Shown one piece after another: positions 6,833-14,807 of a stretch of 33,297 bases of DNA. Below the pieces are notes generated by a model. The model was not told the origin of the DNA. It saw nothing but the letters and a program-made list of their open reading frames with translations, and did not search any database. Position numbers and translations under genes: made by a program. The DNA comes from JAFIEN01 sp051859505 (GTDB lineage: Bacteria; Pseudomonadota; Alphaproteobacteria; Rhodobacterales; Rhodobacteraceae): positions 1 to 33,297 of the forward strand of contig JBHYFN010000040.1 of NCBI GenBank assembly GCA_051859505.1. The letters run 5' to 3'. The number at the start of each line of letters is the position of its first letter. Position 1 is the first letter of the stretch.

Positions 6833-8134
6833 TCAGTCATGTGGATGCAATGCCTGCAGCACCGGCAGGCTGCGCGGGCTGCCAGACAGAATCCATTCCT
6901 TGAGAAGGTCGGGCCGGAACAACTCTTCCGTGCCGATCCAGGCCGCCCCCCCCAGCGCGGCCGAGCCCCCCATTTGCGACCGCAGGATGCGCAAGTCGCG
7001 CGTCACCAGCGGATGCGAGACACGATAGACCGTCTCGCGCACCGCCGCGAGAAAGATGTCGTTGGTCTGCGCCAGCGTGCCCGCCAGAACGATCAGCCGC
7101 GGATCCAGCATCGAGGCAAGGGTTGCCACGACCTGTCCGATCATCCGGCCCGACCTTGTGACGATCTCCATCGCAGCCGGATCGCCCATCTGCGCCGCCT
7201 GGCAGACATCGTTGACACCGATCTGGCCGCCGCGCTGCAGAATGTCGGCAAGGGGCGGGCTTTCGCCGGTTCCGGCAGCGGACCGTCCGGCCCGTTCGAC
7301 CATTGCCGCCCCCGCAAGGCTGTCCAGCGTGCCCTCGCCGTCGGGGCCTGTCACGGGAAGCTGTCCGATCAGGCCGACGGCACCACCTGCGCCACGAAAC
7401 AGGCGTCCCCGATTGACCAGCCCTGCCCCGATCCTGCGGCCGACCTTGACGAAGAGCATGCTTTCGGCGCCCTGACCCTGGCCGTCGCGCATCTCGCCCA
7501 TCGTCATCGTCTCGACCCCCGACCGCAGCCAGACCGGCGCGCCGAACTCCTGCATCAGGGTCTCGACCAGCCGCGCCTCGGGCCAGCCGGGCAGGAAATC
7601 CGGGGTGGTGGTCAGGATGGGCGCGTCCTGACCTGTCAGCACCGGACCGGGAACCGCGATCGAGATGCCCCAGACCGCAGGCGTTTCGCCATGCCGCGAC
7701 AGAAGCCAGCGGAACAGGGCAACCAGCCGGTCGCGGGTGGCCGCGGCTTCAAGCCCGGTGTCGATCGCCTCGTGATGCTCGGTCAGGAGGCGGCCCGAAA
7801 TGTCGGCCAACCCGACACCAAGGGCGGATTGCTCGACCATGGCGACCATGAGTCGCCCGCGGTCCGGACAGAACCGCACCAGACGCGGGGCCCGCCCCCC
7901 CGTCGCCGTGCCGCTTTCGCTTTCGTCCACAAGGCCAAGCTCCGTCAGCAGCGCCACCCTGTCGGCCACGACCGACCGACCGAAATCGCTGTGCCGTTCA
8001 AGTTCCTGCCGGGTCGTCGCGACCCCCGAACGCACGAGGTTGAGCAGCTCCGCCAGGCTTGCCGCCGCGGACTCGCTCGATTTCGGGCGGCCGCGGGGCC
8101 TGTCCTGATTCGTTTCGATCGCGGCAAGCGGCAC
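6833..8134 (-). CDS. ROK-family transcriptional regulator
   Basis: A 433-residue repressor-type ROK protein. An N-terminal winged helix (about residues 22-75: ASLAELLNLVRSG, TTRQELERHSDFGRSVVADR, LLTELGLVDE) is followed by a sugar-kinase-like ROK domain with ISIAVPGPVLTG, FVKVGRRIGAGLV and GAVGLIGQLPV. It lacks the DxGxT phosphate-binding motif of true ROK kinases, and the usual CxCxxxGCxE zinc motif is replaced by GPDGEGTLDSLAG, so it should be a sensor rather than an enzyme. I prefer GTG at 8134, preceded by GGAAAGGAG about nine bases away, over TTG at 8155, whose AGG motif is too close. It is divergent from the transport operon starting at 8360 and probably controls it and itself. Its stop lies 18 bases from the next start. 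Confidence 0.88.
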   Translation of the reverse strand: MPLAAIETNQDRPRGRPKSSESAAASLAELLNLVRSGVATTRQELERHSDFGRSVVADRVALLTELGLVDESESGTATGGRAPRLVRFCPDRGRLMVAMVEQSALGVGLADISGRLLTEHHEAIDTGLEAAATRDRLVALFRWLLSRHGETPAVWGISIAVPGPVLTGQDAPILTTTPDFLPGWPEARLVETLMQEFGAPVWLRSGVETMTMGEMRDGQGQGAESMLFVKVGRRIGAGLVNRGRLFRGAGGAVGLIGQLPVTGPDGEGTLDSLAGAAMVERAGRSAAGTGESPPLADILQRGGQIGVNDVCQAAQMGDPAAMEIVTRSGRMIGQVVATLASMLDPRLIVLAGTLAQTNDIFLAAVRETVYRVSHPLVTRDLRILRSQMGGSAALGGAAWIGTEELFRPDLLKEWILSGSPRSLPVLQALHPHD

Positions 8135-8216
8135 GGGTGAGGGCTCCTTTCCCAACCTCCGTAAGGTCTAGCCTGCAGGGTTTACGTTGGGCAAGTTGTA
8201 ACTTTTGCTGTTTCTC

Positions 8217-8240
8217 TGCAGAAGTAAGCATGTTTCTGCA
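8217..8240. promoter_or_regulatory. Candidate ROK operator (inverted repeat)
   Basis: TGCAGAA (8217-8223) and TTCTGCA (8234-8240) form a perfect 7-bp inverted repeat around a 10-bp spacer. An extra TTCT half-site just left (8212-8215) makes a second, overlapping dyad, TTCT-CTGC-AGAA. It lies between the divergent ROK gene and the sugar operon, just upstream of the -35 box at 8250, so it is well placed to govern both directions. Assignment to this ROK protein is inference from position. Confidence 0.5.
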
Positions 8241-8249
8241 CATCTTGAT

Positions 8250-8276
8250 TTGACATGGCCCCATATACGGCATAAT
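8250..8276 (+). promoter_or_regulatory. Candidate sigma-70 promoter of the sugar operon
   Basis: TTGACA at 8250-8255 matches the -35 consensus, and CATAAT at 8271-8276 is a good -10 with a slightly short 15-base spacer. The area is AT-rich relative to its surroundings. It would start transcription about 75 bases before the ATG at 8360. Confidence 0.5.
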
Positions 8277-8359
8277 CAAGGTCGAGGGCGGCCCCATGCC
8301 GCCAGCGCGGCACCCGATCACCACGGATCAGCCGCGCACCCCGGAGGAGGACAACAGCG

Positions 8360-9181
8360 ATGACGGACTGGAAACTGGCCTATCAGGCCAATTGCTGGGG
8401 CATGCTCGGCGGCAATGCCGTAGGCGTGACCTCGATCACCCAACTGACCTATCGCACCTTCGGCGACATGGACCGGGCCTTTGCCGGCATCGCGGCGGCC
8501 GGGTATGAAGGGGTCGAGGTCTTCGACGGCAACCTTCTGGACCAGTCCGCACGGGGCTTTCGCCAGCTTCTGGACGATCACGGGCTAAGCCTTGTCGCGG
8601 CCTATTCCGGCGCGAATTTCATCTTCGACGACATCCTGCCCGAAGAGCTTGACCGCATCGCCCGCGCCGCCGACCGCGCTGCCGAACTGGGCGCGCCGCA
8701 TCTGGTGGTGGGGGGCGGAGCCAAGCGCTTTGACGGGACACGGGATGCCGACTTCCACAAGCTGGGCGCCGCCCTTGACCGCGTCGTGGCCTTGGCCCGG
8801 TCGCGCGGTCTGACGGCGCATTACCATCCGCATCTGTCGACCATCGTCGAAGGCCCTGCCGAGGTGGCGCGCATCTTCGAACTGACCGAGATCGACTTCT
8901 GCCCGGATACCGCCCATCTGGCCGCCGCCGGAGGCGACCCCGCCGATCTGATCCGCACCCACCGCGACCGGATCAGCTATGTGCATCTCAAGGGGTTGCA
9001 GCGCGACCCCTTCGCCTTCACCCCGCTTGACCGGGGCGATGTTCCGACCGGCCCGATCCTTGACGCCCTGCGCGACACCGCCTTCGCCGGCTGGATCTGC
9101 ACCGAACTTGACGCATGGGACGACCCCGAAGAGGGCGCAGGCCTGAGCCGCGCCTTCCTGAAAGAGGCCGCAGGGGTCTGA
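8360..9181 (+). CDS. Sugar phosphate isomerase/epimerase-type TIM-barrel protein
   Basis: A 273-residue cytoplasmic TIM-barrel enzyme of the AP-endonuclease-2-like (xylose isomerase) superfamily, which includes IolE, IolI, tagatose epimerases and 3-keto-glycoside lyases. Barrel and metal-site segments are visible: AAAGYEGVEVFDGN, ELGAPHLVVGGGAKR, LTAHYHPHLSTIVEG (metal-binding His), EIDFCPDTAHLAAAG (Asp/His), ISYVHLKGL, and GWICTELDAWDDP with the conserved Glu near the C-terminus. It starts at ATG 8360 behind GGAGGAGG. It is first in the operon with a binding protein, a Gfo/Idh oxidoreductase and an ABC importer. With the oxidoreductase it may isomerise, dehydrate or eliminate an oxidised sugar. 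An IolE-like dehydratase or a keto-glycoside eliminase are both possible; the substrate is not readable. Confidence 0.82.
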   Translation: MTDWKLAYQANCWGMLGGNAVGVTSITQLTYRTFGDMDRAFAGIAAAGYEGVEVFDGNLLDQSARGFRQLLDDHGLSLVAAYSGANFIFDDILPEELDRIARAADRAAELGAPHLVVGGGAKRFDGTRDADFHKLGAALDRVVALARSRGLTAHYHPHLSTIVEGPAEVARIFELTEIDFCPDTAHLAAAGGDPADLIRTHRDRISYVHLKGLQRDPFAFTPLDRGDVPTGPILDALRDTAFAGWICTELDAWDDPEEGAGLSRAFLKEAAGV

Positions 9182-9230
9182 CCCCACGGCACCAGAGACC
9201 CGACCACCACAGATCATTGGGAGGAAACAG

Positions 9231-10349
9231 ATGATCACCCGACGCAGCCTTCTGGGCAGCGCTGGCGCCCTTGCGCTTGCCTTGTCCGCCCTTCCCGCCA
9301 CCGCCGACGGCCCCGCCGCCGCGCTGGCCGCCCTGCAGGATACCGTCCTGTCGCTTGGCCCCAATGGCGAGGCACCCGCACCGGCCTCGGACATCGTCCT
9401 GACCGATGATGAGCTGGCGCAAATCCGCGAGATGGGCGCGACCGCCGCCATCGTCATGCATTATGGCGGCAATGACTGGAGCCAGGCGCAGATCGCGGGC
9501 CTGCGCGCCCAGTTCGCCGAGATGGGGGTCGAGGTCATCGCCGTCACCGATGCGGGCTTCCGCGCCGAAAAGCAGGTGGCCGATCTTGAAACGATCATGG
9601 CCCAGTCGCCCGACATCATCGTGTCGATCCCGACCGATCCCGTCGCCACGGCCAGCGCCTATCGTGCGGCGGCCGATGCCGGCGTCCATCTTGTCTTCAT
9701 GGACAACGTGCCCGCAGGCTTTGTCGCGGGGCAGGACTACATCGCCTCGGTCTCGGCGGACAATTACGGCAACGGCGTCGCCTCGGCCCATCTGATGGCG
9801 CAGGCGCTGGACGGCGAGGGACAGATCGGCATCGTCTATCACGCGGCCGACTTCTTCGTGACGCGCCAGCGTTTCGATGCCTTCAAGGCCACGATCGAGG
9901 CCGACTACCCCGGCATCTCGATCGTCGCGGAACAGGGGATCGGCGGGCCCGACTTCGCGGGCGATGCCGACCGTGCCGCAGGTGCCATGCTGACGGCCAA
10001 TCCCGGCATCGACGGCATCTGGGCCGTCTGGGACGTGCCCGCCGAGGGCGCCCTGACCGCCGCACGCGCCGCCGGCCGGAACGATCTTGTCATCACCACC
10101 ATCGACCTTGGCGAGAATGTCGCCATCAACATGGCGCAGGGCGGGATGATCTACGGCCTTGGTGCGCAGCGGCCCTTCGACCAGGGCGTGACCGAGGCGA
10201 TGCTGGCCGGCTACGGCCTTCTGGGCAAGGAGGCCCCGGCCTTTGTCGCCCTTCCGGCCCTGCCGGTGACGCGCGACAACCTGCTGGACGCCTGGCAGAC
10301 GGTCTATTCGGCACCTGCGACGGACAACATCGTCAACAGCATGAACTGA
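9231..10349 (+). CDS. Sugar ABC transporter, periplasmic binding protein (Tat-type signal)
   Basis: Receptor of the Mgl/Rbs-type importer encoded downstream, 372 residues. The N-terminus carries a twin-arginine-like signal (TRRSLLGSAGALALALSALP, cut near ATA-DG), suggesting export of a folded protein by Tat. The type I binding fold follows, with VMHYGGNDWSQAQIAGL, IVSIPTDPVATASAY, FMDNVPAGF, SVSADNYGNG, WAVWDVPAEGAL and TTIDLGENVAINMAQGG. The start ATG has a strong GGGAGGA site six bases upstream. A cytosolic paralogue without signal lies across the divergent promoter. The ligand is unknown; the family binds pentoses, hexoses and polyols. A short GC hairpin follows the stop. Confidence 0.88.
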   Translation: MITRRSLLGSAGALALALSALPATADGPAAALAALQDTVLSLGPNGEAPAPASDIVLTDDELAQIREMGATAAIVMHYGGNDWSQAQIAGLRAQFAEMGVEVIAVTDAGFRAEKQVADLETIMAQSPDIIVSIPTDPVATASAYRAAADAGVHLVFMDNVPAGFVAGQDYIASVSADNYGNGVASAHLMAQALDGEGQIGIVYHAADFFVTRQRFDAFKATIEADYPGISIVAEQGIGGPDFAGDADRAAGAMLTANPGIDGIWAVWDVPAEGALTAARAAGRNDLVITTIDLGENVAINMAQGGMIYGLGAQRPFDQGVTEAMLAGYGLLGKEAPAFVALPALPVTRDNLLDAWQTVYSAPATDNIVNSMN

Positions 10350-10363
10350 CACCCCGGGGGGTG
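10350..10363. other. Intercistronic stem-loop after the binding-protein gene
   Basis: CACCCC-GG-GGGGTG begins right after the binding-protein stop codon. The loop is only two bases and no T-run follows, so it is more plausible as a 3'-end stabiliser or partial barrier inside the operon than as a full terminator. Confidence 0.5.
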
Positions 10364-10411
10364 CGACAGGCCATCGTCGCAGCCCCCCTCCTCTTTCCCG
10401 GAGTGATCCCG

Positions 10412-11578
10412 ATGACCCGCAAGATGAACGTCGCCATGATCGGCGGCGGCTTCATGGGCAAGGCGCATGCCATGGCCTATGCCGCGATGCCCATGTTCTT
10501 CTGGCCCGCCCCCGCGATCCCGCATCGCAAGGTCGTGGTCGATGTGACCGAGGCCATGGCCGAAGAGGCCCGCGCCCGATTTGGCTTTGACGAGGCCGCA
10601 ACGGACTGGCGCGCCGTCGTCGCCCGGCCCGATATCGACGTGGTCGATATCTGCACGCCCAACAATGTCCATGCCGAGATCGCCATCGCCGCCGCCGAGG
10701 CCGGCAAGCACATCATCTGCGAAAAGCCCCTCGCCCGCACCGTGGACGAGGCCCGCGCCATGGCCGAGGCCGTGCGCAAGGCCGGCGTGATCCACATGGT
10801 GGCCTTCAACTATCGGCGCACGCCCGCCGTGGCCCTTGCCCGCAAGTATATCGAGGAAGGTCGGATCGGCACGGTGCTGAACTTCCGCGGCACCTACCTG
10901 CAAGACTGGTCCGCCGATCCTGACGGGCCGCTTTCGTGGCGGTTCCAGAAGGCGGTCGCAGGGTCTGGCGCGGTGGGTGACATCGGCACCCATGTCGTCG
11001 ATCTGGCGCATTACCTTGTCGGCCCGATCGCCGAGGTCAATGCCATCACCCGCACCATCGTGCCCACGCGCCCGCTGCAATCAGGCGGTGTCGACAAGCT
11101 GGGCGCCTCGGACAAGAACGCCGATGCCCCGCGCGGCCCGGTCGATGTGGATGACGAAGTCACGGCCCTTCTCAGGTTCGAGGGCGGCGCCATCGGCAGC
11201 CTCGAGGCGACCCGCAACGCATGGGGACGCAACAACTTCATCACGCTCGAGATTCACGGCACCAAGGGCTCGATCCTGTTCAACTACGAACGCCGCGACG
11301 AATTGCAGGTGATGTTCGCTGATGACCCCGCGGATGCGCGCGGCTTCCGCACCGTCTATACCGGCCCCGCCCATCCCTATGGCGAGGGGCTCTGGCCGAT
11401 CCCGGCGCTTGGCATCGGCTATTCCGAGACCAAGATCATCGAGTGCCGCGATTTCTTCGCGGCCATCGACAGCGGCCGCCAACCCAGCCCGAATTTCGAG
11501 GACGGTCTGCTGACCGAACTGGTCGCCGATGCCCTGCTGCGGTCAGGCGAAACCGGCCGGTGGGAAACGGTGAGATGA
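10412..11578 (+). CDS. Gfo/Idh/MocA-family NAD(P)-dependent oxidoreductase
   Basis: A 388-residue cytoplasmic sugar dehydrogenase. The N-terminal Rossmann fold has VAMIGGGFMGKAHAMAY (about residues 8-24), the EKP motif (IICEKPLAR) with the conserved Lys, and the active-site segment GSGAVGDIGTHVVDLAHYL with the family His. The stretch YLQDWSADPDGPLSWRFQK is shared by a subgroup that, as I recall, includes levoglucosan dehydrogenase-like and inositol dehydrogenase-like enzymes that oxidise unphosphorylated sugars. I chose ATG at 10412 (GGAG eight bases upstream); the open frame to 10361 has no site. The stop overlaps the next gene as ATGA. It probably oxidises the imported sugar for the TIM-barrel enzyme of the same operon. 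Confidence 0.85.
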   Translation: MTRKMNVAMIGGGFMGKAHAMAYAAMPMFFWPAPAIPHRKVVVDVTEAMAEEARARFGFDEAATDWRAVVARPDIDVVDICTPNNVHAEIAIAAAEAGKHIICEKPLARTVDEARAMAEAVRKAGVIHMVAFNYRRTPAVALARKYIEEGRIGTVLNFRGTYLQDWSADPDGPLSWRFQKAVAGSGAVGDIGTHVVDLAHYLVGPIAEVNAITRTIVPTRPLQSGGVDKLGASDKNADAPRGPVDVDDEVTALLRFEGGAIGSLEATRNAWGRNNFITLEIHGTKGSILFNYERRDELQVMFADDPADARGFRTVYTGPAHPYGEGLWPIPALGIGYSETKIIECRDFFAAIDSGRQPSPNFEDGLLTELVADALLRSGETGRWETVR

Positions 11579-13158
11579 CAGCACCCGCCCCCGCCGTCCG
11601 CATGAGCGGCATCTCGAAGCGCTTTGGCGGGGTAAAGGCCCTGTCGGGCGTGGATCTCGAGGTGCTTCCGGGCGAGGTTCACGCCCTTCTCGGCGGCAAC
11701 GGGGCGGGCAAATCCACGATCCTGAAGATCCTCAATGGCGTCCATCGCCCCGATGAGGGCGTGGTGGAAGTGGCCGGGCACAGGCTGGTGCAGCACCGGC
11801 CCGAGGAATCCCGGCAGGCCGGGATCGCCATGAATTATCAGGAAATGAGCCTGATCCCCACCCTGAGCGTGGCCCAGAACATCTTCCTCACGCGCGAGGC
11901 GCGCGGGGGCCTGGGCCTGATCGACGACCGCGCCGCCATCACCCGCGCGCGCAGCCTGTTCGACATGTTGGGCGTCAGCGTGAACCCCCGCGCCATCGTC
12001 GGCGATCTGGGGGCCGGGCAAAAACAACTGACCGAGATCGCCAAGGCCATCAGCCAGGAAGCGAAGGTCCTGATCCTTGACGAACCCTCGACCGCGCTGG
12101 CCGTATCGGATGTCGAGCGTCTGTTCGACTATCTGCGCCGGTTCAAGGCGCAGGGCGGTGCGGTGATCTATGTCAGCCACCGCATGGACGAGATCGCCCG
12201 CATCGCCGACCGCGCGACGATCCTGCGCGACGGACGCCATGTCATCACCGCGCCCATCGCCGACCTGCCCATCGACCGGATGATCGAACATATCGTCGGG
12301 CGACGCTCGCTTGGCCTTGCCGATGTGGATCGCGGCGAAAGCGCCCTGGGAGAAGAACTTCTGTGCCTGCAGCGCGTGACCGGCCCGTGGAAGCCCGACG
12401 ACCTGTCCCTGACCCTGCACCGGGGCGAGGTGGTGGGCCTCGCCGGCCTGCTGGGGTCGGGGCGCTCGGCGCTTGCGCGTGTGATCGCGGGGATCGAGCC
12501 GGCAGTGTCGGGAGAAATCCGCATCAAGGGCAACTCCGTCACGATCCGCAAGCCCGCGGATGCGATCCGCCACGGCATCGCCCTTGTCCCCGAGGCGCGG
12601 GCAACGCAGGGCATCATCCCCGAACATTCCGTCGCCTCGAACCTGACGCTGGCGGTGCTGGACGACCTGTCGCGCGGGGGTCTTGTCCGCGGCGGTGCGG
12701 TCCGTGACGTGGCCGAAACCCAGATCGCACGGCTTGCGATCAAGACGGGCAGCCGCGACCATGCGGTTTCCACCCTGTCGGGGGGCAACCAGCAGAAGGT
12801 CGTGATCGGCAAATGGCTGGCCGCCGATCCCGACATCCTGATCCTCGATGAACCGACCGCCGGCATCGACATCGGCTCGAAATCCGAAATCATCCGCCTC
12901 GTGCGCGATCTGGCCCGAGCGGGAAAGGGCGTGCTGATGATCTCGTCCGAACTGTCCGAGCTTCTGGTCGCCTGCGACCGGATCGTCGTGATGGCCGATG
13001 GCCGCGCCCATGGTGATCTGCCGCGCGCAGCACTCGAGGATCCCGGCATCCCGGCCGAGGATACGGCCCACCGCCTTCAGGCCGCCGAAGAGCGGCTTCA
13101 GATCGAGATTCAGAAGGCCCTCACGGCCGGGAAGGAGATATCCCATGTCGCAGACTGA
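11575..13158 (+). CDS. Sugar ABC transporter, double ATP-binding protein (MglA/RbsA/XylG type)
   Basis: A tandem ABC ATPase of 527 residues that powers the Rbs-type permease encoded next. The first domain has Walker A LGGNGAGKST (about residues 39-48), an altered signature DLGAGQKQLTEIAKAI, and Walker B ILDEPSTAL with VSHRMDE. The second domain has the usual degenerate Walker A (GLLGSGRSALARVIAG), signature LSGGNQQKVVIGKWL, and Walker B ILDEPTAGIDIGSKSEI. This asymmetry is normal for the family. The start ATG overlaps the preceding stop by four bases, indicating coupling. The C-terminal tail of about 35 residues (PAEDTAHRLQAAEERLQIEI) is slightly longer than usual. The 3' end overlaps the permease by 14 bp. 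Confidence 0.93.
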   Translation: MTAPAPAVRMSGISKRFGGVKALSGVDLEVLPGEVHALLGGNGAGKSTILKILNGVHRPDEGVVEVAGHRLVQHRPEESRQAGIAMNYQEMSLIPTLSVAQNIFLTREARGGLGLIDDRAAITRARSLFDMLGVSVNPRAIVGDLGAGQKQLTEIAKAISQEAKVLILDEPSTALAVSDVERLFDYLRRFKAQGGAVIYVSHRMDEIARIADRATILRDGRHVITAPIADLPIDRMIEHIVGRRSLGLADVDRGESALGEELLCLQRVTGPWKPDDLSLTLHRGEVVGLAGLLGSGRSALARVIAGIEPAVSGEIRIKGNSVTIRKPADAIRHGIALVPEARATQGIIPEHSVASNLTLAVLDDLSRGGLVRGGAVRDVAETQIARLAIKTGSRDHAVSTLSGGNQQKVVIGKWLAADPDILILDEPTAGIDIGSKSEIIRLVRDLARAGKGVLMISSELSELLVACDRIVVMADGRAHGDLPRAALEDPGIPAEDTAHRLQAAEERLQIEIQKALTAGKEISHVAD

Positions 13159-14104
13159 CACGGCACCCCGCATGAACGCCTTCCTCAGCGACTGGCGCAA
13201 CTACGTCATCTATATCGGTTTCGTGGTCATCTTCATCGTCTTTGCGATCACGCTGGGCGACAAGGGTTTCCTCAACCCCAACAACCTTCTCAACATCGTG
13301 CGGCAAACGGCGATGATCGCGGTGATGGCGGTTGCCATGACCCTTGTCCTGTCGGCGGGCGAGATCGACCTCTCCGTCGGCGCGGTCGCGGGGCTGACCA
13401 CGGTGACGGTCGCGCTTGCCATCGCGGCGGCGGGGCCTGTCGTCGGGGTGCTGGCCGGCATCGCGACCGGGCTTGCCGTGGGCATCTGCAACGGCTGGCT
13501 GACCACGCGCGTGGGCATCCCGTCCTTCCTCACGACACTGGCGATGATGGGCATCGCCAAGGGCGTGGCGATGTGGATTTCCGGCACGGCGGCCGTGCCC
13601 ATCCTGTCGCCGGGCTATTCCTGGCTGTTCGGCGGCGGTTCGGTCGGCACGATCCCGGTTCTCCTGTTCTGGATGCTGGCGCTGGGCGCCATCGGCCATG
13701 TCGTGCTGCGCCACACCGGTTTCGGGCGGCGCGTGCTGGCAACCGGCGGCGGCGAGACGGCGGCCCGCTATTCGGGCATCGACACGCGCAACATCAAGTT
13801 CAAGGTCATGGTCCTGTCGTCGCTGGCCGCGGCCCTTGCAGGCATGCTCTATGCGGGCCGCCTGCAATCGGGCCGCTTCCAGATCGGCGAGGGGGACGAA
13901 CTGTCTGTCATCGCCGCCTGTGTCCTTGGCGGCACCAGCCTTTTCGGCGGCAAAGGAACCGTGATCGGCACCGTGGTCGGAGCGCTGATGATCGGCCTGA
14001 TCAACAACGGCCTCATCCTGATGGGGCTGGAATTCAGCCAGCAGCAGATCGCCCGTGGCGGGATCATCATCCTTGCTGTCGCGCTGACCCAGAAGCGTCG
14101 GTGA
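13145..14104 (+). CDS. Sugar ABC transporter, permease (RbsC/XylH type)
   Basis: Inner-membrane permease of 319 residues with 8-10 hydrophobic segments. It shows the family marks MTLVLSAGEIDLSVGAVAGL (residues 60-79), GICNGWLTTRVGIPSFLTTL, VLATGGGETAARYSGID (the ATPase-contact loop, like 'GGNxxAARxSGI'), and a C-terminal VLGGTSLFGGKGTVIGTVVG. A single permease gene implies a homodimer with the tandem ATPase upstream. ATG at 13145 has a strong AAGGAG site and overlaps the end of the ATPase gene. It is the last gene of the plus-strand sugar operon; I see no clear T-tailed terminator after its stop. Confidence 0.92.
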   Translation: MSQTDTAPRMNAFLSDWRNYVIYIGFVVIFIVFAITLGDKGFLNPNNLLNIVRQTAMIAVMAVAMTLVLSAGEIDLSVGAVAGLTTVTVALAIAAAGPVVGVLAGIATGLAVGICNGWLTTRVGIPSFLTTLAMMGIAKGVAMWISGTAAVPILSPGYSWLFGGGSVGTIPVLLFWMLALGAIGHVVLRHTGFGRRVLATGGGETAARYSGIDTRNIKFKVMVLSSLAAALAGMLYAGRLQSGRFQIGEGDELSVIAACVLGGTSLFGGKGTVIGTVVGALMIGLINNGLILMGLEFSQQQIARGGIIILAVALTQKRR

Positions 14105-14388
14105 TGCTACGGACACATCGCTTGATGGCGTTACCGTCACCGACGGGCATCGTTCTGCCAAGGTGGGTCCGCGAGAGATCCGATTGAGGCCGAGAACATC
14201 ATGAAGTACCTATGGAATGATGAACTGCGACGCAGCAACGATCGGGCCTCGGATCCACCACCTCCGGTCATTGCGGCGACATTGCGACAGTCTTGAAAGG
14301 GCGTGGTGGAACCCGCCAGGATGAATTCGGCGCTGTCTGTCATTCTGATCCGACTGTATTCTGATCCGACTGTGCGGACAGAGGGCAC
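14105..14388. other. Non-coding debris downstream of the sugar operon
   Basis: No supported gene. The plus strand holds only short frames without ribosome sites (for example about 38 codons before the TGA near 14297 that I cannot assign). The right part contains a perfect tandem repeat. The stretch lies between the sugar operon and a truncated transposase, and I read it as leftover mobile-element sequence. Confidence 0.5.
14342..14373. repeat. Perfect tandem duplication of a 16-bp unit
   Basis: ATTCTGATCCGACTGT occurs twice head to tail (14342-14357 and 14358-14373) with no mismatch, close to the truncated end of a transposase remnant. It could be paired transposase-binding repeats at an element end, or a slippage duplication. 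Confidence 0.75.
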
Positions 14389-14699
14389 TCACGCCGCATC
14401 GCGGGTGTAGGATGTGATGACGCCGCCCAGCTGGCGGGTGCGGCGGATCGGGTCGTCACGGGCGGGCCGGAAATCGACTTGTAGAACGTCCCGACGCGCA
14501 TCTGAACGAGCCAGCGCTTGCAGGTGGCAGACCTGGCCACTTCGTGGAGGCCGTCGATATCGTCCCCGCACTCAGCCCCGATGCGCATGAGTTCGGCCTT
14601 GTCGGCGGGCGACAGGATGATCCTCTGTCTCGGGATGCGGGCCCGCAAGATCGTGATCTGGGCCTTTGGCAGCCTCAGTTGCGCGTTGTGGCGCGGCAT
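14389..14699 (-). pseudogene. Integrase-type (rve/DDE) transposase, truncated N-terminal part
   Basis: The minus-strand frame from ATG 14699 reads LRARIPRQRIILSPADKAEL, then MRIGAECGDDIDGL, then ATCKRWLVQMRVG. This is the N-terminal helix-turn-helix region of IS3/rve-type transposases, where 'PATYxRWVRE' is usual. Open codons upstream of the ATG (KAARQSALVLLSQFF) suggest the original start was further out. Near residue 75 the match shifts into another frame (DPIRRTRQLGGV, as in 'TDPIRRT') and then ends at a stop, so there is a frameshift and the whole catalytic DDE domain is missing. The gene is dead. It separates the plus-strand sugar operon from the uxuA operon. Confidence 0.6.
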
Positions 14700-14807
14700 G
14701 AAGAACTGGCTCAGGAGGACCAGAGCGCTCTGCCGCGCCGCCTTCCCTTGGCGATCCTGCCGCCGTCCGCCCGGCGCAAGTAGATGAGCCCCACCCCGCG
14801 TAGCGGA

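Noticed and set aside
5762..8140. 792-codon plus-strand open frame across the binding-protein paralogue and the ROK gene
   Set aside because: Covers two clear genes on the other strand; composition (His/Arg/Pro/Gln rich) is typical of antisense shadow frames.
11419..13200. 593-codon minus-strand frame opposite the double ABC ATPase
   Set aside because: The plus strand encodes an unmistakable ATPase with all motifs; the minus frame has none.
14137..14388. Minus-strand frame of 83 codons containing the tandem repeat
   Set aside because: It reads through the duplicated 16-mer, has no ribosome site and resembles no protein I know.
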